NCBI GenBank assembly: GCA_016715425.1
Contig: JADKAC010000007.1
Span: forward strand, 248,001 to 312,000
Reading direction: 5' to 3'
Origin: Bacteroidota bacterium
GTDB lineage: Bacteria; Bacteroidota; Bacteroidia; Chitinophagales; BACL12
Length of the DNA: 64,000 nucleotides
Of the stretch, positions 47,432 to 57,520 are shown one piece after another; position 1 is the first letter of the stretch, and each line of letters opens with the position of its first letter. The position numbers and the translations under genes are program-made. Under the pieces are notes generated by a model, which saw nothing but the letters and a program-made list of their open reading frames with translations, was not told the origin of the DNA and searched no databases.

Positions 47432-49215
47432 TGTTCTGTTGTTCTTTTCCACCATTATTTCAACTACGTTTTATAAAAAGGATTCTCAGCTCAACAGGGT
47501 TTATAATCCTTTTTTTTATACCATTCACTATGCAAAGTCAGATATTAGATTTATACCAGGAAAACAAAACTCCACAGTATCATGAAATAATTGAATACTA
47601 TGAAGTATTAGCAAAAGAAAATTCTATTTCAGAATTAAAAACCTATGGAACTACAGATGCCGGTTATCCGCTGCATCTATTTATTATTGATAGCGATAAG
47701 GATTTTGATCCTGCAATTTCCAAAGCAAAAGGGAAAACAATATTGCTGATTAATAATGGTATCCATCCCGGCGAACCAGATGGTATTGATGCATGTCTGC
47801 AACTCACCAATAATTTATTGGTAACAAAATCATGGCAGGCGGATTTATCACACTTGGTTATCTGTATTATTCCGATTTACAATGTAGATGGTTGTCTGAA
47901 TAGAAACTCTATGTCGAGAGTAAATCAAGATGGACCGGAAGAATATGGTTTCAGAGGCAATGATCAAAACTTAGATCTGAATCGTGATTTTATAAAATGT
48001 GATTCAAAAAATGCTCAAGCCTTTACTACTATTTTCAGAACATGGGATCCGGATTTATTTGTAGATACTCATGTAAGTAATGGTGCCGATTATCAATATG
48101 TAATGACGTTAATTGCAACGCAACATAATAAGCTTACACCACCGCTAAATACTTTTCTCAACAATCATTTACTTCCTTATTTATATGATGGAATGAATAA
48201 AGGAGGATTTCCAATGTGTCCATATGTGGAACCAATAAAAGAAATTCCGGACAATGGTATTGCCGCATTTTTAGAAACGCCCCGCTATTCAACAGGATAT
48301 GCAGCATTGTTTAATACAATTGGTTTTATGCCGGAGACACACATGCTGAAACCATATCCCAACCGAGTGGAAGCAACACTCTTATTATTACAAACATTTT
48401 TAGAATTTGCATCTACACATTATTCTGCATTATTAGAAGCGAGAAGAGATGCTAATGCATTTGTGGCGAATGCAAAATCATTACCAGTACACTGGCAAAT
48501 TGATTTAGAACAAAAGGATCAATTTATTTTTTCAGGATATGAAGCAAAATATAAAACAAGTGAAGTAACAGGTGCGCAACGATTGTGGTATGATAGAAAT
48601 GCACCTTACACAAAATCTATAGATTATTTCAATACTTATAATCCTGATATAATTATTGAGCTACCTGATTTTTATATTTTACCAAAGGCCTGGTACAAAG
48701 TAGTGGAGCGCCTGCAATGGAATAATATTACAATGATACCTTTAGATAAGGATACACTTTTGGAAGTAGAAGTCTATTATATACAAGATTATAAAACTAT
48801 CCAAAAACCTTTTGAAGGACATTATCTGCACTATGATACAGAAATAAAAAAAGAAATAATTCAGATTCAATTGCATGCCGGTGATTGGATGATTCCGCTA
48901 AATCAAAACGCCAATAAGTATATAGTAGAAATGTTGGAGCCACAATCTGCAGATGCATTTTTTAATTGGAATTTTTTTGATCCTATACTCTCCCGTAAAG
49001 AATGGTACAGCGATTATGTTTTTGAAGATGTAGCTGCAGAACTTTTACAAACAGATGCAAACTTGCGTACAGCCTTCGAGAAAAAGAAACAAGACGAACC
49101 AACATTTGCCGAAAGCCCTGCATTGCAATTGGAATTTATTTTCGAAAATTCTAAATACAAAGAAGCATCTTACAATCGCTATCCCGTATTGCGGTATTTT
49201 GGAAAATGGAAATAA
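47431..49215 (+). CDS. M14 family zinc carboxypeptidase, exported
   Basis: 594 residues with an N-terminal hydrophobic export signal (residues about 14-37, ending TMQSQ). Zinc-binding H112 and E115 lie in NNGIHPGEPDGIDACLQL; NLDLNRDFIKCDSK contains the conserved NRD; the third ligand is the His of DLFVDTHVSNGADYQYV; the general-base Glu is in IAAFLETPRYSTGYA. The catalytic domain takes about the first 330 residues; about 260 residues of unassigned C-terminal sequence follow. It would cleave C-terminal residues or amidated peptides in the periplasm. It is coupled to the small exported protein upstream. Confidence 0.9.
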   Translation: MFCCSFPPLFQLRFIKRILSSTGFIILFFIPFTMQSQILDLYQENKTPQYHEIIEYYEVLAKENSISELKTYGTTDAGYPLHLFIIDSDKDFDPAISKAKGKTILLINNGIHPGEPDGIDACLQLTNNLLVTKSWQADLSHLVICIIPIYNVDGCLNRNSMSRVNQDGPEEYGFRGNDQNLDLNRDFIKCDSKNAQAFTTIFRTWDPDLFVDTHVSNGADYQYVMTLIATQHNKLTPPLNTFLNNHLLPYLYDGMNKGGFPMCPYVEPIKEIPDNGIAAFLETPRYSTGYAALFNTIGFMPETHMLKPYPNRVEATLLLLQTFLEFASTHYSALLEARRDANAFVANAKSLPVHWQIDLEQKDQFIFSGYEAKYKTSEVTGAQRLWYDRNAPYTKSIDYFNTYNPDIIIELPDFYILPKAWYKVVERLQWNNITMIPLDKDTLLEVEVYYIQDYKTIQKPFEGHYLHYDTEIKKEIIQIQLHAGDWMIPLNQNANKYIVEMLEPQSADAFFNWNFFDPILSRKEWYSDYVFEDVAAELLQTDANLRTAFEKKKQDEPTFAESPALQLEFIFENSKYKEASYNRYPVLRYFGKWK

Positions 49216-49524
49216 ATAAAATGCTAAAAGTTGATTTTGATTTTTCCATCTATAACAAATGACTGTTGTAAGGATTAAATTTTATTAATCATTTAAAAGA
49301 ATTTAGAGTTTAAAAAAGTGTGTGATTAAAAATTGCAAATTTGCAATGTGCAGAATGTGTAGAAAAAAAATGAATATTTATTCTTGATAATTAGGATAAA
49401 TTATAAACATGAATTAATATTGCAGAGGATATTCTGTGGTAAAAGAATCTCAGAGATTTAATCAGAGTAAAAAATTACCACACATTAAATAAAAACCTAT
49501 CAACCAAAACAGGTTTGTAATAAC
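49216..49524. other. Gene-free spacer
   Basis: About 310 bases of very AT-rich DNA between convergent genes with no credible reading frame; nothing beyond a terminator at its end. Confidence 0.5.
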
Positions 49525-49557
49525 AAAAAAACCACGCTTCGCAGTGTGGTTTTTTCT
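49525..49557. terminator. Bidirectional hairpin terminator
   Basis: ACCACGCT, loop TCGC, AGTGTGGT (one wobble) flanked by A and T runs, between the convergent M14 and S9 peptidase genes. Confidence 0.8.
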
Positions 49558-49574
49558 TTTTAAGAATTTAGTAA

Positions 49575-51734
49575 CTATAAATTTTCCAAAATAAAATCTG
49601 TTATTAATTTATACTCATGATATTTCGTATTGCCTCCGGAGAGCGAATGATTTTTATCGGGATAGATCATTAAATCAAACTGCTTATTACTTGCAACTAA
49701 TGCCGAAATTAATTCCGCTGTATTTTGCCAATGCACATTATCATCCGCAGCACCATGTATCAATAATAAATTACCTTGTATTAAATCAGTATAAAAAATT
49801 GGTGAGTTTGCATCGTAACCTCCGGGATTACTTTCCAATGTTCCCATATATCTTTCAGTGTACACATCATCATAATATTTCCAATTAGTAACAGGTGCAA
49901 CTGCAATTGCTGTTTTAAAAATATCCCTACCTTTTTCTAAGCACAGTAAGCTTAAGTAACCACCATAACTGGAGCCAAAAATTCCAATACGTTTTGCATC
50001 TACATATGATTGCGTACCTAACCATTTCGCTGCTTCTATCTGATCTATAGTTTCATATTTTCCAAGATTCTGATATGTAATTTGTCTGAAATCTCTGCCT
50101 CTTCCACCTGACCCTCTTCCATCTACTCCTGCTATTATATATCCTTGTTGTGCCAACATTTGAAACCATGCATAATTACCTCCGCTTCTTACAAACCATT
50201 CATCCGCTGCATGCTGATAACCTGGACCGCCATATACAAACATAAAGACAGGATATTTTTTTGTAGAATCAAAATCATGTGGTTTTATCATCCAGCCATT
50301 TAATGCAATGTTTTCAGAAGTGGCGAATGAAAAAAACTCTGGTGCATTTATTTCTGCGCTCGTCATTAAGTTTTTCAACGTTGCGTTATCCTCCAGCACT
50401 CTGATTTGTTTACCTGATTTATCATGCAGAGTAATCTTCACCGGTGTGGCAAAATTGGAATAATAACTTATATAATAATTAAAGCCTTTGCTGAATTTAA
50501 TTGTGTTGTTTCCATTCGCTGTGCTGATTAATTTATTATTCTTACCATTCAAACCGATGCTATATACATTTTTGTAGAGAGGAGATTTTTCTGTACTTAT
50601 ATAATAGAGTGTTTGAAGCTTTTCATCATATCCCAATAATTCCATCACTTCCCATTCACCCTTTGTAATTTGAGTTATTAGATTCCCTTTCATATCAAAA
50701 TGATAGAGATGACTATATCCATCTTTTTCACTGCGCCATATAAATCCCTTTTCTTCGGATAAAAAAGTAAGGTCATCATTAATAAAAATATATTTTGCAG
50801 CCTCTTCGAACAACAACATTTCAGATCCACCGGTAAGCGCATTTACTTTTAATAAATACATTTGATTTTGCAAACGATTTAAAATGATCACACTTAAATA
50901 GTCAGCATCAATCCATTTTATTCGTGGAATATATTCCGGACTACCGGTTTTTACTTTCACTGTTGTATTGGTTTCCAAATCATAAATATAAATTTCAACT
51001 CTGGAATTTACCTCTCCTACCTTGGGATATTTGTAAACGATATTTTCCGGATACAGTTTACCCTCAAATTTTTGTAAAGTATATTCAGTAACATCGGATT
51101 CATCAAAACGGTAATACGCAATTTTTTTTCCATCCGGACTCCATTCAAAAGCACGTACTAATTTAAATTCTTCTTCATACACCCAATCACTACCTCCATT
51201 AATGATATGATTTTTCAATCCATCGGAAGTGATTCTGATTTCTTTATCACTATCTAAATCCTTAAAATAAATATCATTGTCAATTACATAAGCCACCTTA
51301 TTTTCAACGGGTGAAAAGTGAGCATACATCTGCAATCCTGTTTCACTTAATTGCTGAATAGTGCCTGACTTTAGTGTATAAATAAAATTATTATCCAATG
51401 TTGCACGACGATATCTGGAATATGATTCTGCAGCTAATAACAACAGTGACTCATTATTATTAAGCTGATAACTATAGAAGCGATTTATTAAATCAAAAGA
51501 ATTTACATTGAAAATTTCACCTTCACGATTGCCACTGCTATATGCATATTTACCAATCACTCTACCACCTTCATTCACTGTATAATGCAGGCCATCTTGC
51601 ATGCTGCGCAATTCATAAATAGATTTGGGAGTATAGGTATTGTTTTGAAAAATATCTTCTAATGTTATTTGCGTTTGTGCAATACTATAGGTACTGCATA
51701 CACTCATTAATAGATAAAATAATATCCGTATCAT
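49575..51734 (-). CDS. S9 family dipeptidyl peptidase IV-like protease
   Basis: 719 residues with signal peptide (1-19, ending TYSIAQ). An N-terminal eight-blade propeller (about 40-460) includes GSDWVYEEEFKLVRAFEWSPDG, whose E-E pair binds the substrate's free N-terminus in DPP IV. The C-terminal alpha/beta hydrolase has the nucleophile S589 in GIFGSSYGGYLSLL, D664 in LIHGAADDNVHWQNT and H696 in YPDKNHSLSGG; the oxyanion Tyr is in FMFVYGGPGYQH. It releases X-Pro or X-Ala dipeptides in the periplasm. Along with the M1 and M14 enzymes it forms a set of exported peptidases in this window. Confidence 0.94.
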   Translation of the reverse strand: MIRILFYLLMSVCSTYSIAQTQITLEDIFQNNTYTPKSIYELRSMQDGLHYTVNEGGRVIGKYAYSSGNREGEIFNVNSFDLINRFYSYQLNNNESLLLLAAESYSRYRRATLDNNFIYTLKSGTIQQLSETGLQMYAHFSPVENKVAYVIDNDIYFKDLDSDKEIRITSDGLKNHIINGGSDWVYEEEFKLVRAFEWSPDGKKIAYYRFDESDVTEYTLQKFEGKLYPENIVYKYPKVGEVNSRVEIYIYDLETNTTVKVKTGSPEYIPRIKWIDADYLSVIILNRLQNQMYLLKVNALTGGSEMLLFEEAAKYIFINDDLTFLSEEKGFIWRSEKDGYSHLYHFDMKGNLITQITKGEWEVMELLGYDEKLQTLYYISTEKSPLYKNVYSIGLNGKNNKLISTANGNNTIKFSKGFNYYISYYSNFATPVKITLHDKSGKQIRVLEDNATLKNLMTSAEINAPEFFSFATSENIALNGWMIKPHDFDSTKKYPVFMFVYGGPGYQHAADEWFVRSGGNYAWFQMLAQQGYIIAGVDGRGSGGRGRDFRQITYQNLGKYETIDQIEAAKWLGTQSYVDAKRIGIFGSSYGGYLSLLCLEKGRDIFKTAIAVAPVTNWKYYDDVYTERYMGTLESNPGGYDANSPIFYTDLIQGNLLLIHGAADDNVHWQNTAELISALVASNKQFDLMIYPDKNHSLSGGNTKYHEYKLITDFILENL

Positions 51735-51777
51735 ATAATTTTTTTAATATGATGTTAAAAAAAAGAAAAGAAAAAAA

Positions 51778-52239
51778 TTACTGATTACTTGACGGACCTG
51801 CCGCTGTAAATTCTTTTTGCAATGTATCATCTAACCAATCCGACCAGAGTGCCATATCTTCTATGCAAGTTTTTGTTTCACCGAAATCAATTCCATGAAT
51901 ATCTCTTTCGTAAGTTGCATATACCCAATCGTTGTCAGGAGTTGCATCAGGACGTACTGTAAGTTTTACGCCTAAGCTCTGATCACTTACTTCAAGACAA
52001 CGTCTGTAAAATTTTTCACGATTTGCCACTGGCACTAACATTAGTCCGCTGAATATGCGAAGAAAATGTCGGGTGGATCCATCCGGTTGTGCATGACTTG
52101 AAATAAATAATTCAATTCTTGCGGAGCCTTTATAAAGATAGTAGGCTTGGTTCTGCTCATTCCAACAGGTGGCAGGATCAATACCAACGCCGTTGATAAA
52201 TTCCTTCACATAATCTAATACTTGTTGTGGACTTGACAT
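51778..52239 (-). CDS. YbjN-like / type III chaperone-fold protein
   Basis: 153 residues, soluble, no signal peptide. The layout is an N-terminal helix (PQQVLDYVKEFINGVGID), three to four strands (AYYLYKGSARIELFISS, HFLRIFSGLMLVPV), a helix (REKFYRRCLEVSD), two strands and a long C-terminal helix (IEDMALWSDWLDDTLQKEF). This matches the alpha-beta pattern of YbjN/T3SS-chaperone-like proteins. Function is unknown. It sits 43 bases upstream of the DPP IV-like gene on the same strand. The family call is tentative. Confidence 0.6.
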   Translation of the reverse strand: MSSPQQVLDYVKEFINGVGIDPATCWNEQNQAYYLYKGSARIELFISSHAQPDGSTRHFLRIFSGLMLVPVANREKFYRRCLEVSDQSLGVKLTVRPDATPDNDWVYATYERDIHGIDFGETKTCIEDMALWSDWLDDTLQKEFTAAGPSSNQ

Positions 52240-52401
52240 ATAATTTATTTTATAAATCTAAGATAAGCATATTGCGCTATTAGACAAAAGCAATCTCAAA
52301 TAAATCTATCACAAACAAAAAAACTAAATATAATTTTTCAATTTTCATTAACAGTATTCCACTATTATTTATTTATTTTTATACAAACAAAAAACTATAA
52401 T

Positions 52402-53652
52402 ATGAAAACCAAATTTACTTTTACTCTACTTATTATTTGCAATATCATGTTGCATGCACAGTCTGTTTTCTTTAATAGCAACCATTTAAATACTAACAAT
52501 CATCAGTATCTGCAAAACAAAGAACAGGTTATGGATTACCGGTTAATTAACTTTATTATAGAAGATTATGAGTTAGGCGATTGGGTATCCTCCGACAGTG
52601 TTATTTATTCATATGATGATGATCTACCTTACGGACATGGTAATTTTGATTTCATTCAATTCCAAAATTATTCGTCAGAACCACTATTTTATATTTGTGA
52701 ATATTTTCAATATAGTGCTGAATGGGTGCCTGCAGTTAAATACTATAACAATTTTAATAGCGATGATCTTCGGTTTGCACAAAATATTGATTCCTGGGAT
52801 GGGACTGATTATGCTGGTGATGGAAGAATTGAATATACCTATAATATAGATAATTCAATTTCAACAATAATTACTTTAGATTATAGCGGAGGAGATTATG
52901 ATTCTTTATATAAGCAGAAGTATAATTATTCAGCAGATCAATTAGTAAATATCACTTCTCAATACTATACAACAGAATGGGAGAATGATGCAATAGAAGT
53001 TTATAGTTATAATTCGGATGGACTAGTTGAAACAACAACTTATCAATACTGGACCGGATCAACATGGGCAGATACTTACCGATTAATTTCTAATTATGAT
53101 GAAGATGGTAATCTAATTGAAGAAATTAATCAGGATTATGCGCCCGGATGGGAAACTGAAGGACGATATGTATATAATTACAATGCAAGTGGATTTTTAA
53201 ATGAAGTAAAGACACAACTATATGATGGGTTAGATTATTTAGATTATCAAAAATTTGCTTTCGTTGAATTTGAAAATGGAATGCCAGCTACAAATACTAT
53301 TTCTTATTGGGATGGATTTGTTTGGAATTTAAGTTTAAAGGCGACAATGGAATATGAAGCCTATGATGATGGAACCGTTGCAATTGACAATCCATTATTT
53401 AATAAAAATTTCAATGTTTATCCAAATCCTGCAAGTGATGTGATGTCTATTGAATTTACTTCGAACTCCGGTTCTATAGTTTCATTAATCATAACAAATA
53501 ATGCAGGAGAAATTGTAAACAGACAAACATTTAAAGCGGTACAAGGTAACAATCAAATTACCAAATCCATTTCTGAATTACCTGCGGGTATGTATCATTT
53601 ATCTCTAATTCAAAATGGAGTAAAAGAAACACATTCATTTATTATTCAATAA
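52402..53652 (+). CDS. T9SS-exported protein with Tyr-rich YD-like repeats
   Basis: 416 residues. Signal peptide (about 1-19, MKTKFTFTLLIICNIMLHAQ). The middle (about 90-320) is a series of irregular beta repeats of about 30-40 residues with Y-x-Y-N/D and W motifs: YSADQLVNITSQYYTTEWEN, YNSDGLVETTTYQYWTGSTW, YDEDGNLIEEINQDYAPGWE. These resemble YD-type repeats. A T9SS type A domain ends it (about 335-416, NFNVYPNPASDVMSIEFTSN; ELPAGMYHLSLIQNG). Likely a surface or secreted beta-structural protein; no catalytic motif is seen. It has its own terminator. Confidence 0.87.
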   Translation: MKTKFTFTLLIICNIMLHAQSVFFNSNHLNTNNHQYLQNKEQVMDYRLINFIIEDYELGDWVSSDSVIYSYDDDLPYGHGNFDFIQFQNYSSEPLFYICEYFQYSAEWVPAVKYYNNFNSDDLRFAQNIDSWDGTDYAGDGRIEYTYNIDNSISTIITLDYSGGDYDSLYKQKYNYSADQLVNITSQYYTTEWENDAIEVYSYNSDGLVETTTYQYWTGSTWADTYRLISNYDEDGNLIEEINQDYAPGWETEGRYVYNYNASGFLNEVKTQLYDGLDYLDYQKFAFVEFENGMPATNTISYWDGFVWNLSLKATMEYEAYDDGTVAIDNPLFNKNFNVYPNPASDVMSIEFTSNSGSIVSLIITNNAGEIVNRQTFKAVQGNNQITKSISELPAGMYHLSLIQNGVKETHSFIIQ

Positions 53653-53674
53653 CTGAATTTGCAGATTAGTTTTT

Positions 53675-53710
53675 ACACCGGACTGTAACATTTACATTCC
53701 GGTGTTTCTT
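53675..53710 (+). terminator. Hairpin terminator after the YD-repeat gene
   Basis: ACACCGGA, 15-base loop, TCCGGTGT followed by T-rich DNA. Confidence 0.65.
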
Positions 53711-53837
53711 TAAATAGTAGTATCTATGTTTACCCACATTATATTTAACAGAATAATTCACATTGGATATTTACTTTTATGCTTGGTAATTTTCAAAGAA
53801 TCAATTCAAACTCTAAAAACTAAAACTCCAAATTATT

Positions 53838-55037
53838 ATGAAAATTAATTTTACATGTGTACTGGTATGCCTCCTTTTATTGAGCTTTCAAGCAAAGTCT
53901 CAAACAGATGGAAATACATTTAATATTTATGGATTTGCAATGATGGATGCAGGTTATAATCTCGGACAAAATCACCCTGACTGGTTTGATGTAGTGCGTC
54001 CAACTAAATTACCCGCTTTTGAAGATGAATACGGGTCCGACGGCAATGCATTTTTTAGTGTACGTCAAACCCGATTAGGATTTAAAAGTCACACAAAAAC
54101 TCCGGTTGGCGATTTAAATACAATATTTGAATTCGAGCTTTTTGGTACCGGTGTAGATGCCGGCCAAACCACATTTCGTTTACGCCATGCTTATGGTGAA
54201 TTAGGTCAATTTGGTGCCGGTCAATACTGGAGTCCTTTTATGGATATTGATGTATTTCCAAATTCAATTGAATATTGGGGACCAACTGGTATGGTGTTCT
54301 TCAGAAACGTACAATTAAGATGGATGCCTATTAAAGGAGAAAGCTTTTTAACCTTTGCTTTAGAAAGACCAGGTGCAAGTGCGGATCAGGGTAATTACGC
54401 TGATAGAATTGAACTCACCGGCATTGCTCCAAAATTTGAAGTACCCGATCTATCAGCTGAATATCGTAAAGGTGGTGATTGGGGTTATGTAGAACTTGCC
54501 GGTATTGCTCGCAGCATTAGATGGGAAGATCAAATTGAAGATAGTATTGACTTAAGTGGCGATATAATAGGTTGGGGATTAAATCTGAGTACAAATCTAA
54601 AAATTGGTAGCAAAGATGTCTTCCGTGGTCAGGTAGTTTATGGAGAAGGAATACAAAATTATATGAACGATGCCCCTGAAGATGTGGGTATAGAAAATCA
54701 TCCTGAAAGTGCAACAAGACCAGTGGAAGGTGTTGCCTTACCAATATTAGGAATAGTGGCATTTATTGATCACACTTGGAGTGATAAATTCAGTACTTCA
54801 CTTGGTTACTCAATGACACAAATAACAAATTCAGATGGACAAGCGGATGCAGCATTTCATGCAGGTTCTTATGGTCTAGTAAACTTGCTTTACTATCCTG
54901 TAAATAATGTAATGGCAGGTATGGAATTACAATATGGTGGTCGAGAAAATTTTAATGACGGCTGGGAGTATAATGCTTTACGTGTGCAATTTTCATTCAG
55001 ATATAAATTCTCGCAGGTATTTGCTCAAAACAATTAA
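53838..55037 (+). CDS. DcaP-like trimeric outer-membrane porin
   Basis: 399 residues with signal peptide (1-21, ending QAKSQ). A barrel with alternating aromatic strands and family-like segments: NTFNIYGFAMMDAGYNL (first strand), FFSVRQTRLGFKSHTKTPVGDL, FEFELFGTGVD, LRHAYGELGQFGAGQYWSPF and a C-terminal strand ending RYKFSQVF with a short extra tail. The pattern is that of DcaP-type porins, which pass small organic acids. It precedes the periplasmic glutaminase by 26 bases with no terminator between, so the two are co-transcribed. Confidence 0.85.
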   Translation: MKINFTCVLVCLLLLSFQAKSQTDGNTFNIYGFAMMDAGYNLGQNHPDWFDVVRPTKLPAFEDEYGSDGNAFFSVRQTRLGFKSHTKTPVGDLNTIFEFELFGTGVDAGQTTFRLRHAYGELGQFGAGQYWSPFMDIDVFPNSIEYWGPTGMVFFRNVQLRWMPIKGESFLTFALERPGASADQGNYADRIELTGIAPKFEVPDLSAEYRKGGDWGYVELAGIARSIRWEDQIEDSIDLSGDIIGWGLNLSTNLKIGSKDVFRGQVVYGEGIQNYMNDAPEDVGIENHPESATRPVEGVALPILGIVAFIDHTWSDKFSTSLGYSMTQITNSDGQADAAFHAGSYGLVNLLYYPVNNVMAGMELQYGGRENFNDGWEYNALRVQFSFRYKFSQVFAQNN

Positions 55038-55063
55038 TATCAATTCAACTTATAAAATATAAT

Positions 55064-56083
55064 ATGATGAAATCAAATGTAATCTCAAGCTTGAAAAAAT
55101 TAGGAGCAGCAGTTTCTCTTTTCTTAGCAACATTTTCCATTGGCTATAGCCAAATGGATTATCAAAAAGTGGTGGATGAAGCCTTTGCAAAATTTAAAGA
55201 TTTAAAAGAAGGCGCAAATGCAGACTATATTCCGGAGCTTGCGAAAGTAGATCCGAATATTTATGGTATTGCATTAGTAACAGTAGATGGAAAAATATAT
55301 ACTGCAGGAGATTTGAAATCAGAAGTTTCTATTCAATCTATTTCTAAAGTATTTACTATGGCTCAGGTAATTGAAGAACAAGGATCTCAGGCAATTGAGG
55401 ATAAGATTGGTGTGGATGCAACAGGTATGCGTTTCAATTCCATTGTTGCTGTTGAACTACAAAAAGGCAAAGAAATAAATCCGTTGGTTAATCCGGGTGC
55501 AATCGCTGCAACAAGTTTAATTAAAGGAAATACCTATAAAGAAAAATGGGATAATATACTTGCCGTACATGAAGCATTTGCAGGAAGAGAATTAAAAGTA
55601 GATGTACCTGTTTATGAAAGTGAAGCTGCTACCAATCAACGCAATCAAGCAATTGCACAATTGCTGTTAGCGTATGGTAGAATGTATTTTGATCCTGCCG
55701 AAGCAACAGATATTTACACAAAACAATGTGCTATTGGTGTGAATGCAAAAGACCTTGCAGTAATGGCTTCTACACTTGCTAACGGTGGCACAAACCCAAT
55801 TACAAAAACGAAAGTTGTTTCTCCTTCTACTGTTTCTCATACTTTACCTGTAATGGCAACTGCCGGCCTATATGATGATTCAGGAAAATGGTTGTACAAT
55901 GTTGGATTACCAGGCAAGAGTGGTGTTGGCGGCGGAGTAATTGCCGTGTGTCCCGGTAAATTTGGTATAGCTGTTATTTCACCTCCATTAGATGCGGCAG
56001 GCAATAGTGTGAAAGCACAAAAAACAATTGAATATGTGGTCAATAAATTAGGTGCAAATCCATATTCAATTCAACCGAAATAA
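55064..56083 (+). CDS. glsA: Glutaminase A, exported form
   Basis: 339 residues. Unlike the usual cytosolic enzyme it begins with a signal peptide (residues 1-30, KLGAAVSLFLATFSIGYSQ), so it acts in the periplasm. The serine beta-lactamase-like fold of glutaminase is intact: S92 and K95 in EVSIQSISKVFTMAQ, NPLVNPGAIAATSLI (about 146-160), the YGRMYFDPAEAT segment, MASTLANGGTNPIT and GLYDDSGKWLYNVGLPGKSGVGGG. It turns glutamine to glutamate and ammonia. It lies 26 bases after a porin. A strong hairpin separates it from the next barrel protein. Confidence 0.94.
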   Translation: MMKSNVISSLKKLGAAVSLFLATFSIGYSQMDYQKVVDEAFAKFKDLKEGANADYIPELAKVDPNIYGIALVTVDGKIYTAGDLKSEVSIQSISKVFTMAQVIEEQGSQAIEDKIGVDATGMRFNSIVAVELQKGKEINPLVNPGAIAATSLIKGNTYKEKWDNILAVHEAFAGRELKVDVPVYESEAATNQRNQAIAQLLLAYGRMYFDPAEATDIYTKQCAIGVNAKDLAVMASTLANGGTNPITKTKVVSPSTVSHTLPVMATAGLYDDSGKWLYNVGLPGKSGVGGGVIAVCPGKFGIAVISPPLDAAGNSVKAQKTIEYVVNKLGANPYSIQPK

Positions 56084-56097
56084 TTAATTATCTCAAT

Positions 56098-56141
56098 AAA
56101 AATCGGGTGACATTATATTTTAAATGTCTCCCGATTTTTTT
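56098..56141 (+). terminator. Long hairpin terminator or attenuator after glsA
   Basis: A 15-base stem (AATCGGGTGACATT with one mismatch against AATGTCTCCCGATT) followed by T7. It may end most transcripts before the second barrel gene. Confidence 0.8.
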
Positions 56142-56152
56142 AATTTTTAACT

Positions 56153-57490
56153 ATGAAAAAATTTTACAAAAATCCCTTTCTGTATTTACTGATTATGTTA
56201 TCAATAAACCAAATTGGTTTCAATCAAAATGCACATCCTGATTTAGATTCCACAGTTGTAAATTTTGAAAGAGGTATTGTACAGGATTCTGCAACATATG
56301 TAAATCAAACTGCCGGGGAATTTACACCGGGTAGAGGATTTGATGTAGTGAAATCAAATTTTGGAAGCTTGAATATCAGCATCTATGCAATAGCCAGATA
56401 TCTGAATCAAATGCCTGGGCAACAAACATTTGAAGATCATCTTGGAAGAGAACATGAAATTACCGGACGTAACGATATTTACTGGCATCGTGCAATGATT
56501 TGGTTTTCCGGTTTCATTGGTACTCCAAAATTAAAATACAGTGCCACCGTATGGACCATTTTTACAACGCAACAAACTTTAATTTACGGGCAAATACATT
56601 ATGAGGTAAACAAACATTTTCAAATGGGAATTGGTGTACTACCTAATTTATGTATCAGGTCATTACAAGGACCTTTTCCATTTTATTCTTCAACAGATCG
56701 TACTATGGGAGAAGATGCGTTGCGAGGTGGATTTACCGGTGGCTTTAGAGTTATTGGTGAGATTGTTCCTAAACTCAATTACTCGTTAATGATTGGAAAC
56801 AATTTAAGTACGTTGGGAATTAAAGCTGCAAATTTAACTCGTGATCTTTCCAAAAGTGCGTCTATTTGGTGGATGCCAACCACAGGTGAATTTGGTCCTC
56901 GTGGTGGAATAGGTGATTTAGAAAATCATCAAAAATTAGCTACCCGTTTTGGTGCTTCATTTTGTTATAGCAAAGAAGATAGATTTAATAATATTGGTGA
57001 GCCTTCACCGGATAATACACAGGTGCGTATGTCGGATGGCATATTATTTTTTGAAACCGGCGCATTAGCAGATGGAGTAACAGTGGATGTAGCGGATTTT
57101 GCAATGCTCTCTGTGGATCTCGGAGTAAAATACAAAGGATTTAATGCACAAGCAGAAATTTATGCAAGAAACTTGTACAATATAAAAGCTGATGGTCCCG
57201 TACCGGATGCATCATTAAAAGACTATGCTTATAGCCTTCAGATTTCTCAAATGATTGTTCCTAAAAAAGTGATGCTGTATGCAATTAATTCTTATTTCTG
57301 GGATGCCTTTGATCGTCATCCTTATGAAATTGGTGGTGGTGTAAATTTATATTTTCTTGAAAGTAGAAGTTGGAGAATAAATGCACAAGCAATGTACGTA
57401 TATAAAACAGCAGCAGGAGGAAGCTTTGGATTATATACAGCAGGGCAAACGGGCCCTACTATCACTATAGGAACAGATATTTTATTATAG
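56153..57490 (+). CDS. Outer-membrane beta-barrel (porin-like) protein
   Basis: 445 residues with signal peptide (1-25, ending IGFNQ). After a short N-terminal segment it is built of alternating strands and turns typical of phosphate-selective-porin-type barrels: GRGFDVVKSNFGSLNISIYA, NDIYWHRAMIWFSGFIGTPK, TPKLKYSATVWTIFT, LQGPFPFYSSTDRTMGEDAL and a final strand ending TITIGTDILL. The terminal residue is Leu, not Phe. I cannot name a substrate. The exported amidohydrolase gene follows after 30 bases, so these two form a unit. Confidence 0.78.
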   Translation: MKKFYKNPFLYLLIMLSINQIGFNQNAHPDLDSTVVNFERGIVQDSATYVNQTAGEFTPGRGFDVVKSNFGSLNISIYAIARYLNQMPGQQTFEDHLGREHEITGRNDIYWHRAMIWFSGFIGTPKLKYSATVWTIFTTQQTLIYGQIHYEVNKHFQMGIGVLPNLCIRSLQGPFPFYSSTDRTMGEDALRGGFTGGFRVIGEIVPKLNYSLMIGNNLSTLGIKAANLTRDLSKSASIWWMPTTGEFGPRGGIGDLENHQKLATRFGASFCYSKEDRFNNIGEPSPDNTQVRMSDGILFFETGALADGVTVDVADFAMLSVDLGVKYKGFNAQAEIYARNLYNIKADGPVPDASLKDYAYSLQISQMIVPKKVMLYAINSYFWDAFDRHPYEIGGGVNLYFLESRSWRINAQAMYVYKTAAGGSFGLYTAGQTGPTITIGTDILL

Positions 57491-57520
57491 TTTATTTTTT
57501 AATAATTCAACCTTTATAAG

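Noticed and set aside
56105..56117. GGGTGACATTATA shared with the inverted repeat at 29587
   Set aside because: A 13-base match without the CCCCTTCGGGG core; it belongs to the glsA terminator stem and is probably chance.
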